Source of the DNA: Triatoma infestans
Taxonomy: Eukaryota; Arthropoda; Insecta; Hemiptera; Reduviidae
Direction of reading: 5' to 3'
DNA: 64,000 bases
NCBI GenBank assembly: GCA_011037195.1
Contig: JAAEAF010000344.1
Location: 186,001-250,000, forward strand
Shown here: positions 54,736 to 64,000 of the stretch, piece by piece
Layout: every line of letters begins with the position of its first letter
Position numbering within the stretch: position 1 is the stretch's first letter
The notes under the pieces: generated by a model
The model's input: the letters and a program-made list of their open reading frames with translations, nothing else
Database searches by the model: none
What the model was told of the DNA's origin: nothing
Translations under genes and position numbers: made by a program

Positions 54736-55460
54736 AATATGTTAGTAATTAGCTGATTATAAATAAGAACAAAGAAAACAAATCGTTACGTTGTTTAATA
54801 TCAATTATAGTTGCTATTATTATTGTTCCACCAGAACAGAATTAAGTGCTGACCATGATGAATGAATTACACGAAAACTTAATGTCATGTTCTCCATGAT
54901 TTTCTCCTTCCTTCTAACATTCTCTTTTCTTCTTTTTTCAGTTAATTACAGTTAAATTATACAAACATTCCAACTAAGAAAAACCATTTGTGTTTATCTT
55001 ATCTGAATAACCTTACAATAAAATTAGAAAGTTTACTGGCAACTAACCTGATCACCAGATAACCAGTGAAATATGGCACACCGGGGATTACGTTCATTTG
55101 TAAAGTTCAGCATACTACTACTGTCTCATCAATTAAGTCCAAAGGCATATCTTTGTAACGTAAAGGTTAATCAAGAGCTGCACTCTAACAATGAAAATAG
55201 TAACTAATTTTCATTTTAACTAAAGAGGTAAGAAAGAAGTGATAAGTAAGTAAATCCTCTTGTTAGATGAATTGACTTGACCATAAAGATTGGTAATTAG
55301 AGATAACAATTGGTTTTTTCAATTTCTGATTATGTTAATTTAGGAGGCATTGTTATAATTTTCCACTGCACTTGATCGTTTCCCAATATTTGAACTACTC
55401 GAAACCTGTACTATCTCAGTTTATTTCCCCTACTGCTGCCTTTTGTTTCCGAAAATAAAC
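54736..55460. other. Unassigned DNA
   Basis: AT-rich; nothing recognised. Confidence 0.4.
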
Positions 55461-55461
55461 A

Positions 55462-55530
55462 ATGTGAAACACTCACAATTTTCTCTTATTTCAATAATTC
55501 TAATTGACAGATTTTTTTCACACTTAGTGT
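55462..55530 (-). repeat. REP-1 End 1 scrap, minus
   Basis: AATGTGAAACACTCACAATT, TTCTCTTATTTCAATAATTC. Confidence 0.6.
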
Positions 55531-55780
55531 AATCAAATCAACCCGACTTCAATATTTAGATTACATTAGATTAGAACCGATAATTCTATTTCTATTTGTA
55601 TCAGCTGTTCAAATTGTAGATTACCAAAAATATAATCGACCACTACTAGGACGTAATATCACTACTCTTCAGTGTCCAGTTTCATTCAACCAGATCATTG
55701 GAAAAGACTTAATTTTCCGTAGGTAATTTTGACGCGACCATAACAACCCTTACAACTTCTCCTCATCCTTGGAAATTACA
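55531..55780. other. Unassigned DNA
   Basis: TATCAGCTGTTC at about 55,600 and a CATTAGATTAG word; otherwise nothing recognised. Confidence 0.35.
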
Positions 55781-55781
55781 G

Positions 55782-55973
55782 GAGCGTGAGAAGAGATTGC
55801 TGAGGACAATTTCGTTGGAACGTCGTAGTAGATTGTTAAGACTATATAGATCGGACACGGCCACTCTATTTCCTGTCATTTTTTTCTCTCCCCCACCTGC
55901 CAAAAATAAATCTATACTCCTGGACCAACTTGTAGCTATATTATTTACTAGTTTGTTACGCTTCTTACATTAA
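55782..55973 (+). CDS. Candidate terminal coding exon, unidentified
   Basis: A textbook acceptor (pyrimidine-rich CTTCTCCTCATCC, then GGAAATTACAG|) precedes an open frame of 63 codons: EREKRLLRTISLERRSRLLR, LYRSDTATLFPVIFF and onward to TAA. The first 30 residues are strongly charged and helix-like, unlike translated REP-1. The later part is hydrophobic and may be intron. No family recognised. Confidence 0.25.
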   Translation, partial: EREKRLLRTISLERRSRLLRLYRSDTATLFPVIFFSPPPAKNKSILLDQLVAILFTSLLRFLH

Positions 55974-56370
55974 CTTTATTTTCTACTTTTTTGTTATATA
56001 TTATATATATATACTTATATATATATATATCCATCTTGTTTTCATTTATCTATTGGGAACAATAATTTATTGTACTTTCTTGCCAGAAGTCAGTAGCGTA
56101 AAATAGTTAAATAAAATATTTATCCTTTACTCATTGGATTGTTGTCAAGGCGATATTATATTGGAATACTTAAATAACTTTTCTCTTACTGCAATTTGTA
56201 TCATTAACGGCAGAACCGTGCCGTGTGATACATAGACACCTCTAATATCACTACTCCCAGCTGAACTATATTTAGATACAACGTATATGGAATGTGATAG
56301 GTCTATGTGATAATGATATCTTCGACGTTTGGAAAAAATGTTTTCATGGAAACTGCGGAAAATGAGGATA
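55974..56370. other. Unassigned DNA
   Basis: TA runs near 56,000-56,030; REP-1-like words appear near 56,175-56,200 (CTTTTCTCTTACTGCAATTTG). Nothing else. Confidence 0.35.
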
Positions 56371-57221
56371 AAAAAAAATCTGGTGTGAAACACTCACACG
56401 ACATTCTCTTCATACAATTTTAATCGAGAAATTTTCTTTAAAATTGCATCGTTACAATGTTTAGTTGGGCTGACACAAACACGGTGGTGGGGATTTAACT
56501 TGTAGACCTGAGCGGCCTTATGTGGTGCAATCTATATCAAAACCAAGAAAGCTTATGCAAATTTAAATTTAAACTAATTATGGCAGACCTCCAATATCCT
56601 CCTCTAAAATAAATTTTTGTCAGAAAAATGTTTCAAATCAAAGTGATACGATAAGATCTGAGCCTCAATATTCCAACTGTAACAGAAATAGTTTTAGTGG
56701 TTTTCGAGTAAATTAAAAAAAAACAAAAAAACCTTCAATAATCTATTCTGTAAAAACGGAGCTTCTTCATATTTGGAATTCTAGCAAAGCTATTATTATT
56801 ATTATATATTATTATACTGAACAGAATATATTACTTCACAATACGTGTGTTGTACAGAAGTGATACATCAGAGGAATTGTGGGATCTGTTCCCCCAGAAA
56901 GCCGATAAAATAAAAAGTTTTCCGGGACAATGTTTCAAACAAAAGTAATAAGTATTTAGGTGTGTTGAGGGTAAACAATGTTTGAACAAAATCGTTGTAG
57001 CCATTTTGAGAATATCACGAAAAACTGAGAAAAAAAAAAAATTCAGTAAAGTCGGATTTTTGGTTGATGGATTTTACAGGAAATTTTCGTGTCTGAAGCG
57101 TTGGTAGTAGCTAAACGGAATATCAAGTTTCTGACCCCAAAACATGTATTTCCGGCGAAAACTCAATTTCGAAAATCTAGCACGATCGCAACTTCCTTTT
57201 ACTAGAAAGTAAGAAAAAGTA
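56371..57221 (-). repeat. REP-1 copy, minus, full length
   Basis: End 1 complement (AAATCTGGTGTGAAACACTC, ACACGACATTCTC) with the 'TGAGCGGCCTTATGTGGTGC' block, module, then End 2 complement (TTTCCGGCGAAAACTCAATT, GCACGATCGCAACTTCC, AAGTAAGAAAAAGTA). Confidence 0.9.
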
Positions 57222-57234
57222 ACAATCTCTTGTT

Positions 57235-57690
57235 GGTTAACACCACAGCAGGTAGTTAATTGAATATATATTGCAGAAGAGAGCGCTAATAATACTGAAC
57301 AAAAGCAAATATCAATTGAAGTGTTATGCCACAAATTCGTTAGAAAATTTCAAAATCAACTTTTGCCAGAAAAATGTTCCAAACAAAAGTAATAGTGGCA
57401 TTCATGCGATTAGATAGTCTACAAAGATTAAAGAAAATTCTTGGAACAGTTTTCCAGAAAATCGGAAGAAACTGTGAAACACCTTCAGCCCGTCGTTGGG
57501 CATGGATGGTTGATTTTGACAGAAACCTTCCTGTCAGTTGCTGTATAACCTAATCGGAATAACAAGTTTCAGCTACTTGGGAGGTTTTTGATTCTGAGAT
57601 ATTTTGTTCATACGCACACAGACCATTCGCTAAAAAACAAGTATTTAGTCCTCAGGGGACCTGTGAAATCTCACTTATGAAAATCCTTAC
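57235..57690 (-). repeat. REP-1 copy, minus, partial
   Basis: GAGAGCGCTAATAATACTGA block, TTGCCAGAAAAATGTTCCAA, TTTCCAGAAAATCGGAAG, then GACCATTCGCTAAAAAAC and CTCAGGGGACCT. Ends decayed. Confidence 0.7.
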
Positions 57691-57699
57691 AGACAGTAC

Positions 57700-57830
57700 T
57701 CTGCCAATCACTTGACAAGTGAGTTGTAGAAACCCGTAAGAAGGGAAATCTAGGGGCAGTACTGCTGGACTCGAATCCGGAACTACCGATTCCAAATTCC
57801 TGTGTGTTACCATTGTAATCCTGACATTAT
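57700..57830 (-). mobile_element. tRNA-derived SINE (second family), copy 1
   Basis: Minus strand: AATGGTAACACACAGG (A-box), GGATTCGAGTCC (B-box, 57,767-57,778), and a 3' part with CTAGATTTCCCTTC and GGGTTTCTACAACTCACT shared with the copy at 61.1 kb. Confidence 0.65.
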
Positions 57831-57974
57831 TATAATTTTAATAGATAATTTTTCATCAATCATAGGATCTTTACTAAATGTCTACGTATAACTGTGGCTG
57901 ATCTAATGGCTGACAGATTTTTACGTTTGCCATCTTAACAAAATTATATAAAAATTATAAATTTCATTGGGACG

Positions 57975-58065
57975 GAATTTCGATGAACAAATACAAGGAG
58001 GTTCTAGGTTCCGCGTCCAAGTCCTACGTGCTACCACTGCCTAACCTCTACTATAGTGTAGTATT
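57975..58065 (-). mobile_element. tRNA-derived SINE, decayed copy 2
   Basis: Minus strand: GGCAGTGGTAGCACGTAGG (A-box) and GGAACCTAGAACC, a damaged B-box, at 58,000-58,012. The A-box closely matches AGTGGTAGCACGCTGG at 61.18 kb. Confidence 0.5.
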
Positions 58066-58129
58066 CCCTGAAACGAGAGAATACCGAAAGCAGGTAGTGC
58101 ATTGAGGCGGGTCCGTCAGCTAATGAAAA

Positions 58130-58773
58130 CAAATCTGGTGTGAAAACTCACACAACTTTCTCTTACTCCAGTTCACATAATTATAATTGACAAACATAAT
58201 AGTGTACCAAATTTAATGAAATTCGTCGAAAACTGAAAATCTGTTCAGTAAAAGCGCTTTCGGTTTACTAATTTTCTTGAAACTCAGAATTTTGGCATTT
58301 ATTTTTAATTTTTTTTTGGATGATAGAATTGTATAATCAACTATGATATCACTTTAGAGAAAAACATAACCTACCACTCCCCTAAATGTGCCCTTAAATG
58401 AATTTTTCCGGAGAAATGTTTCAAATAAAACTTGTAGTTCTTTGTATGTGTAGTTGATGTACCAAGTTTCAAGAAAATCGCAAAAAAAATAAAAAAAACC
58501 TACTAGTAAAGTGGTAATTCCGGTTGAGGAATTTTGACAGATAACGCACTGTCAGATCTCCTGGTGATACCTAAACGAAATATTTAGTTTCAACTTTCTA
58601 CGGGTTTTTCGTTTTTGAGCTAGGCTATTCACATACGCACACACACAGACCAGTTTCTAAAAACCACTTTATTGGACTCAGGGGAGCTCAAAACGGATAT
58701 TTCCGATGAAAACTCGATATCGAAAATTTGACACGATTACAATACTTCCTCTTACTAGGAGTAAGAGAAAGTA
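58130..58773 (-). repeat. REP-1 copy, minus, full length
   Basis: End 1 complement (AAATCTGGTGTGAAAACTC, ACAACTTTCTCTTACTCC) to End 2 complement (TTTCCGATGAAAACTCGATA, ACGATTACAATACTTCCTCT, TACTAGGAGTAAGAGAAAGT). One module. It stands head to head with the next copy, 32 bases apart. Confidence 0.9.
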
Positions 58774-58805
58774 ATAGATGTTGACGCGCCTTTATTATTT
58801 ATTAT

Positions 58806-58927
58806 TACTTTCTCCTACCCCTGGTAAGAGGAAGTATTGTAATCCTGTCAAATTTTCGATATCGAGTTTTCATCGGAAATATCCGTTTTGAGATCCCTGA
58901 GTCCAAAAATGTGGTTTTTAGCAAATG

Positions 58928-58974
<47 letters not shown>

Positions 58975-59511
58975 TGTATGTGACCATAGCTCAAAAACGA
59001 AATATCGCAGAAATTCAAACTTGATATCGTTTGGATATCATTATGGGATCCGACAATTTGTCAACGGTCAAAATTCCTCAACCGGAAGTACCACTTTACT
59101 GAATGGTTTTTTTCACTTTTTTGCAATTATCTCTAGAATGGCCAAAACTTCTTCAAACTTTCTATATCATCTTACATACAAAGATCTACAACTTTTACTT
59201 AAATCATTTCTCTGGAAAAATTCATTTAAGGGCACTTTTGGGGGAGGAGTGGGATTATGTTTTTCTCTAAACTGCTATCATAGTTGATTATACAATTCTA
59301 CCATCCAAACAGAATTAATAACAAATAAATAGATGACCAAAATTACGAGTTTTAAGAAAATTAGTAAACGAAGTCGCTTTTACCGAACATTTTTTTCAGT
59401 TTTCGATGAATTTCATCAAATTTGGTACACAAACTCCAAAATTTTTCAATTACAATTTTTAAACTGGAGTAAGAGAAAGTTGTGTGGTGTTTCACACCAG
59501 ATTTTTTTTTT
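58806..59511 (+). repeat. REP-1 copy, plus, full length
   Basis: End 2 (TACTTTCTCCTACCCCTGGT, AAGAGGAAGTATTG) to End 1 (GAGTAAGAGAAAGTTGTGTG, GTGTTTCACACCAG, T10). CCGGAAGT at about 59,082 and a decayed second site at about 59,366. A (GT)(GA) microsatellite lies at 58,928-58,975. Confidence 0.9.
58928..58975. repeat. (GT)n(GA)n microsatellite inside REP-1
   Basis: GT run changing to GA run at the family's microsatellite position. Confidence 0.9.
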
Positions 59512-60470
59512 ATTTAAACACAGTTTCGTTATTTTAGTCCTGTGGCTGGTAGGAGCGCTTTTGTTGACTGGCGGCCAGACATTATTTCATTAGTGATATT
59601 TCACATGATTTAATTGTATGTATAGCGTCAAATTCTCCATAGAATATTTTAACACTTCATTTATAAAGTTTTACTTCTTTGGAATGCCATGTACACACAA
59701 ACCAAAAGTAATAATAAATATAAAAAAAAAAATTTCTGTACAGGAATTTCCTGTTGGTTCTTGTTTCATAGGAAAATAAATAATAAAGGAAGTACTTTAA
59801 TACTTTCCACTGCTTTAAATATATTTTGCTAATATTAAAGTGAAATAAATGGTTCTCTACATCCAGTAGTAATAAAAAAATAAATGTATCTATAAAAAAA
59901 AAGTACAGAACAGAGGAGATGAAGTATTTTAATGGGATTACTTGTTAAATTGGTCGGCCATTATATATATATATATAATTTAAGTGGGTATAATTAAAAA
60001 AAATGGAGAAGAAGAAGGTTATTTTCTGTTCAGGTTTGTTAATCGATACTCACAATGAAAAAATATCGATTAACAAAGATTTATAAATTCATTAAAAAAA
60101 ATAAAATAACCTCGTTAACATAGCTTTGTGATTTTTAATTGAAATACATGTTAGACGTAACCGTATATATTTATGTATACGATTGTTAATTAAGTTTTAT
60201 GTATTTTTTTTAACGAAATTAACGTGTTAAGCTTGAAAATAGTTTTCTGAAGAAATTTGAATATTATTGAAGGTTTGTTTATTTATTTAGTTTATTAATT
60301 AATTTCGACAAGTTATTTTTGATAGGTGGCCATGTTTTCTGTTAGACGTTACAAACAAGATCGATTAAATATTGAAATTTATTTATGTATATGTACTCGT
60401 ATATTTATGTTCCAGCTGGTTAAACCTGTTTCATTGATGACCAATATCCCACTTTTTATTTTATATCATT
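59512..60470. other. Unassigned AT-rich DNA with inverted repeat
   Basis: Very AT-rich, with a TA run at 59,963-59,978 and the inverted repeat at 60,035-60,077. No coding sequence recognised. Confidence 0.4.
60035..60077. repeat. 14-bp inverted repeat around ATCGAT
   Basis: TTTGTTAATCGATA at 60,035-60,048 and its exact reverse complement TATCGATTAACAAA at 60,064-60,077. Confidence 0.9.
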
Positions 60471-60472
60471 TT

Positions 60473-60930
60473 ATTACTTTCTCTTAATGGTTGTAGGATT
60501 GGATAGAAGACCAGAGTCTTTACTGGGAAACCTATCTACTGACGCGGTATTGTAGGGAGAAGTTAGCACTTTACAGAGGACACAATGTGTCGATTCTGTA
60601 AAGTTGAGGGGAGAAACCCTAATACACATTGCCGGACCTTGCGCCTCTCTAGCAATACCGAGTTATGACATAGCAGCCTCTCCAGGACTGCTAGGCCGCC
60701 GCTTAAAAGGCCTGCAGCTGGAAGACGTGCTGTAAATTTATAGAGGATCCACAATAGACCAACGCAGTTTCAATCTAATCTAATCCTCTGCTAGTAAGAG
60801 GAATTATTGAAACTCGAGTCAAATATCGAGTTTCCACTGGAAATACAAGCTTTGCCCTGAGTAAGGAAAAGTGTTCATGTGAAAAACTGATAATTCATAT
60901 TTGATATTTCATTTTAGTTCTATCAGAAGA
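60473..60930 (+). repeat. REP-1 End 2 region, plus, split by a LINE tail
   Basis: TTACTTTCTCTTAATGG at 60,473 and CTCTGCTAGTAAGAGGAATT from 60,785 onward (then TATCGAGTTTCCACTGGAAA) together make one End 2 palindrome, interrupted by the LINE fragment. Confidence 0.65.
60555..60783 (+). pseudogene. LINE 3' end with Cys/His motif and (TCTAA)n tail (family L-c)
   Basis: MCRFCKVEG then, one frame over, GETLIHIAGPCASLAIPSYD and a further run ending LKGLQLEDVL and a stop: C-x2-C ... H-x4-C of LINE C-termini. The 3' part CACAATAGACC and tail CAATCTAATCTAATC match the 43.5-kb L-c copy, so both derive from one family. Inserted in a REP-1 End 2. Confidence 0.7.
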
Positions 60931-60984
60931 GAGGGAGATTGTTGTAGAAGATTATTGCACTGCGACCTGAAAGATGTATTGTGC

Positions 60985-61205
60985 CCCCCGGAGCCTTCTC
61001 AGTGTCTGCAATGTCAGTGCACTGCAGGCTTCCAAGCAGTGTTCTCTAGCTACAGACAACAATTTCCCGAGCAGTGTTCTCTAACACAGACAATCATCAG
61101 GGCAGTGAGCTGTAGAAACTCCTAGAAAGAGAAAATCTAATCTGGATTCGAACCCGGGACGTCTGCGTTGCTGGTCCAGCGTGCTACCACTTTCTCCTCC
61201 CTTGG
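60985..61205 (-). mobile_element. tRNA-derived SINE (second family), copy 3
   Basis: Minus strand: AAGTGGTAGCACGCTGG (A-box), CCGGGTTCGAATCC (B-box, 61,144-61,155), then GGAGTTTCTACAGCTCACTG and a body with a 35-base imperfect internal direct repeat beginning GCAGTGTTCTCT (61,036 and 61,071). Confidence 0.7.
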
Positions 61206-61299
61206 CTTAGGCCAATTAATTAGGGACGGAGACCCTAGTTTGTGTACTGTGTTTGTCCTTGTCACTAGATGGTAGAGTGTATGTAGTTTAACTGTATTG

Positions 61300-61392
61300 T
61301 GCACTGATCTGACGAAGTGCATGGAGTAGTGAGCTGTAGTAACTTGTAGGTCATTACTCCCCAAGTAACTGCATGCAACCGATACCCCCACA
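61300..61392 (-). mobile_element. SINE-related scrap
   Basis: Plus-strand AGTGAGCTGTAGTAACTTGT corresponds to the SINE body word GCAGTGAGCTGTAGAAACTC. The tRNA-like head is decayed. Confidence 0.4.
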
Positions 61393-61494
61393 AACTTGGA
61401 AATTTGTACTCAGCTCTCTAACATATCCAGTGATGGTAGGGTAATAATATATATTGGTTAGTACCGATGGCAGGTAGACATTGAATATTAATCC

Positions 61495-61715
61495 AGTAAA
61501 ACTGGCACATTTATTAGGAAGTTATTTCAGTGAAAGTTCGTTTAAAGAAGTTTGGGGGAGGGGAGGTTTGGGGAGAGGGGAGGTTTGAAAAGTCATTTTA
61601 TTAAGTTTATATTCTACAATTGATATAAAATTGAAGACAAGCAAACATTTAGTAAACATTATAAGTTCTAGCAAACATAATCTGTACTAGCAGAAAGTCG
61701 TATGAATGTTTCACA
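61495..61715 (+). repeat. REP-1 copy, plus, End 1 side
   Basis: GTGAAAGTTCGTTTAAAGAA, a G-rich block, and a weak End 1 (GCAGAAAGTCGTATGAATG, TTTCACAGCG). Possibly the far half of the copy starting at 60,473. Confidence 0.5.
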
Positions 61716-62400
61716 GCGTTTGTGCTAATTTCAACACGAAGAAATTTTGAATTTGAACTGATCATTGAGAATAGAACAAAGAGAAAGTCGTTTGTTTTAA
61801 ATTGCCTTGTATTTATTTGATTAATCTTTTATGGGATTTTAATACGCAACGGCCATATTTGTCTTAATGCTTTCTACATAAGGCGTAGATAGCACTGTGG
61901 TGACTGGTAATGAATGCATTTGATAATTATTGTAAATGTTAAACTTTATTGCCACAGCCTTTTATAATATGCATTTCACACACACACGCACAAGTTTGAA
62001 ACATATTATAATGGAGTGTAAAGAGGCAATCTCTGTATTGGATGTAGTTGCCGCAGTAGTTTACATGGGTAACACTTCATCTAGTGGCCATGTCCTGCTG
62101 TCATCCCGTGTACACACAGTCCCAGGCTGTGCACTGCATAACCTGTGTATATTATAGTTACATAGACAGCAACACTGTTTTTCTTGCTTACTGCCGGAGG
62201 TTGGCTGCACTGTCTACATGTAATTTAGAAGGCTTTTTTCATTGCTGCACACTGATTTTCTTTCTTTTTCTTATTCCTGTAGCAGGAGTGGCAGTTTTTT
62301 TTTTCTATAACATTCTCTTAAGAGCTGTAAAAGGAAATATTGAAATCCTATCAAAATTACATAACTGAATTCACACAGGTATGAGATCATTTGATCACGA
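61716..62400. other. Unassigned DNA
   Basis: Mixed composition; 62,010-62,290 is less AT-rich with 73- and 94-codon open frames but no recognisable domain. Confidence 0.35.
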
Positions 62401-62401
62401 A

Positions 62402-62994
62402 TAAATCTGTTGTGAAACACTCACACAACTTTCTCTTACTATAATACAGTTATATAATAGGTTTATACTGTGCAGTAAGCGTACCAATTTAAAAGGAAGT
62501 CGTTACAGTCGCTTTCGAAAAAAAACTTATTTTGTGAAGTCGCACTTCCGGTTTATCTATTTTCTTAAAAAAGTAATTGGGGAGTAATGGCTTCTAATGT
62601 ATACAATATGCTGGTAGAACCATATACTGTATTGAAGTAGTACCTACTTTGGAGTAATGCTTGATGTCACTGTTCCCACCACAACTCTCAACAAATCAAT
62701 TTCCCCAGGATAAAGTTACCAATAAACGTGAGATAGACGTAGAAAATTGTGAAAAACTAAAAAAATTCATTCAGCAAAGTCGCACTTCCGGTACATGAAG
62801 TTTAAACCTTCGTGTCAGACGCGGTACTAGGAATATCAAGTTTGAGCTTCCTGTGATTTTTCATTTTTGAGATATTCTGTTAAAACACACACACACACTC
62901 ACAGAGATCATTCGCAAAAAAACGTTTTTTTCGTATTCCATTTCGAGAAAAACAGCTAAAAAAAAATTAAAAACCCACTTCCTGTTTGACCGAT
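62402..62994 (-). repeat. REP-1 copy, minus, lacking a clean End 2
   Basis: End 1 complement (AAATCTGTTGTGAAACACTC, ACACAACTTTCTCTTAC) and two module segments (CACTTCCGGTTTATC; CACTTCCGGTACATG), ending in an AC tract and a CGAGAAAAACAG segment. It runs head-on into the next plus copy. Confidence 0.8.
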
Positions 62995-62998
62995 TGTT

Positions 62999-63725
62999 TA
63001 CTTTCTATTAGGCCTAATAAGAGGAAGTATTGCGATCACATCCAAATTACGCAATTGAAACGGAAATATATATTTTGAAGTACCCGGAGATGTTTTGAGG
63101 TTTGTGTTTTGAAGTATGTTTTGAGGTGTTTGAAGTTTTAGCGAGTGGTCAGTCTGTATGTGTGTACAAAAAATTTTCAAAAACAAAAAATTGCAGGAAG
63201 CATAAACTTCATATTCCGTTTAGGTATTGCCACTGTATCAGATACGAAGGTTCCGGGCGAAATCCATCAACCGGAAGTACGACTTTATTGACTGTTTTTT
63301 TTTTCTTTTCAGTTTTTCGCGTTTTTATAGAAAACGGCTCCAACAACAAATTGTCTTTAATTAAACATCGTATACTATGTGCACGTATTTCACTTTTGTT
63401 TGGAACATAAACATATCACTATTTTTGGCACATTTTTCAAAAAAAAAATTCATTTCGGATATTTGTGCGGTATTTGTGACGTTAAACTTCATATATTTAT
63501 AGTCAGGCTGTTGGTTCAGTGTTTTTGGTTCGCTCTGCTGGACTAGAATATAATCACTTCTCTATAACTGTCAAGCTTAGTAGGGGGAGGTACTTACCGC
63601 TAAACCAATTATATTAGGATAAATATGTAAAATTTGAGTTTAAAGAATTTGAGTCATTTTATATTTATAATTGCACCCACTAACAAGAGTAAGAGAAAGT
63701 TGTGTGAGTGTTTCACATCAGATTT
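62999..63725 (+). repeat. REP-1 copy, plus, full length
   Basis: End 2 palindrome (ACTTTCTATTAGGCC, TAATAAGAGGAAGTATTGCG) to End 1 (GAGTAAGAGAAAGTTGTGTG, AGTGTTTCACATCAG). The 'GTGACGTTAAACTTCATA ... GGTTCGCTCTGCTGG' block precedes End 1. Confidence 0.9.
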
Positions 63726-64000
63726 CACCTTCTGCGTTGGTCCATTTTCGAGTTATATTGACTATATAGCCCACACACAAACACACATAAAACTACCGAC
63801 CATTTTCTAAAAACCACTTAGAGCACTAACAGTAAACGATTAGTTTTCCTAATCAAGAGATCTCCAAAGAAAATACTGTTAAAAATACGAAACTTTCGAG
63901 GAAAATTGTCTGGAGAAAAGTTAATATTATTTTATAAGAAAACTGTACATACGATGGAACATGAACAGGAAAAGGTCCACAGCATTTCAACAACTAAAGG
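63726..64000. other. REP-1-like scrap and unassigned DNA
   Basis: CACACACAAACACACATAAA and CCGACCATTTTCTAAAAACC resemble the minus-strand microsatellite-to-End 2 stretch of REP-1. The remainder is unassigned and runs off the window. Confidence 0.4.

Noticed and set aside
55555..55582. TTAGATTACATTAGATTAG as another (TCTAA)n LINE tail on the minus strand
   Set aside because: The pentamers are interrupted and no LINE coding remains lie on the expected side.
1..64000. CRISPR array, bacterial operons, phage or viral genes
   Set aside because: No direct-repeat/spacer arrays, no ribosome binding sites with packed genes, and no viral protein signature. The short tandem arrays found are minisatellites or microsatellites.

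Overview
This window looks like a gene-poor, AT-rich stretch of an animal nuclear genome, most likely an arthropod and probably an insect. The grounds are dense microsatellites, no prokaryotic operon structure, many dead non-LTR retrotransposons of insect type, tRNA-derived SINEs, a PIF/Harbinger element and TTAGG-like scraps (TTAGGTTAG near 12,912; TAGGTTAGGTT near 22,856). I cannot name the species. No complete host gene is recognisable; a few short candidate exons are listed with low confidence.

Most of the window is built from about 45 full or partial copies of one interspersed family, here called REP-1, which I cannot match to a named element. A full copy is 0.6-1.0 kb. I call it '+' when it begins with the palindromic 'End 2' (TACTTTCTCTTACT, then GTAAGAGGAAGTATTG, then the motif TTTTCACCGGAAATACATG) and finishes with 'End 1' (AGTAAGAGAAAGT, then GTGTGAGTGTTTCACAC, CCAG and a T run). 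Both ends read ACTTTCTCTTACT inward. Between them lie a GT microsatellite and one or more ~300-bp modules, each carrying AACCGGAAGT and a CGATTTTCTCGAAAACGG-like stretch. It has no coding capacity. Short subterminal inverted repeats, terminal hairpins, an internal microsatellite and repeated blocks recall Helentron-associated (DINE-1-like) elements; that assignment is inference.

Other elements sit inside and between REP-1 copies. (1) Three short palindromic elements at 6.25, 7.12 and 39.27 kb carry hammerhead-ribozyme-like cores in inverted arms and are flanked by 12-14 bp target duplications; this is the most interesting content. (2) A PIF/Harbinger element lies at 38.64-40.01 kb with a TAA target duplication, is inserted in a REP-1 copy, and itself hosts one of the palindromes. 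(3) A 2.9-kb 5'-truncated LINE (endonuclease, reverse transcriptase, C-terminal domain) at 50.9-53.8 kb is inserted within a 20-bp minisatellite that is itself inside a REP-1 copy. (4) At least eleven LINE 3' ends are present: RNase H plus Cys/His C-terminal fragments of several families at 9.6, 11.6, 15.5, 21.4, 22.9, 23.9, 36.1, 41.3, 42.2, 44.8 and 60.6 kb, and an RTE-type tail at 16.35 kb. (5) tRNA-derived SINEs lie at 54.1, 57.7, 58.0 and 61.0 kb, and a MITE with ~40-bp inverted repeats at 6.64 kb.

The nesting gives a relative order: REP-1 is old and was the landing site for Harbinger, LINEs, SINEs, the MITE and the ribozyme palindromes, the last being among the youngest because their target duplications are intact. 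Stretches listed as unassigned are AT-rich DNA where I see nothing coding or structured beyond what is noted.
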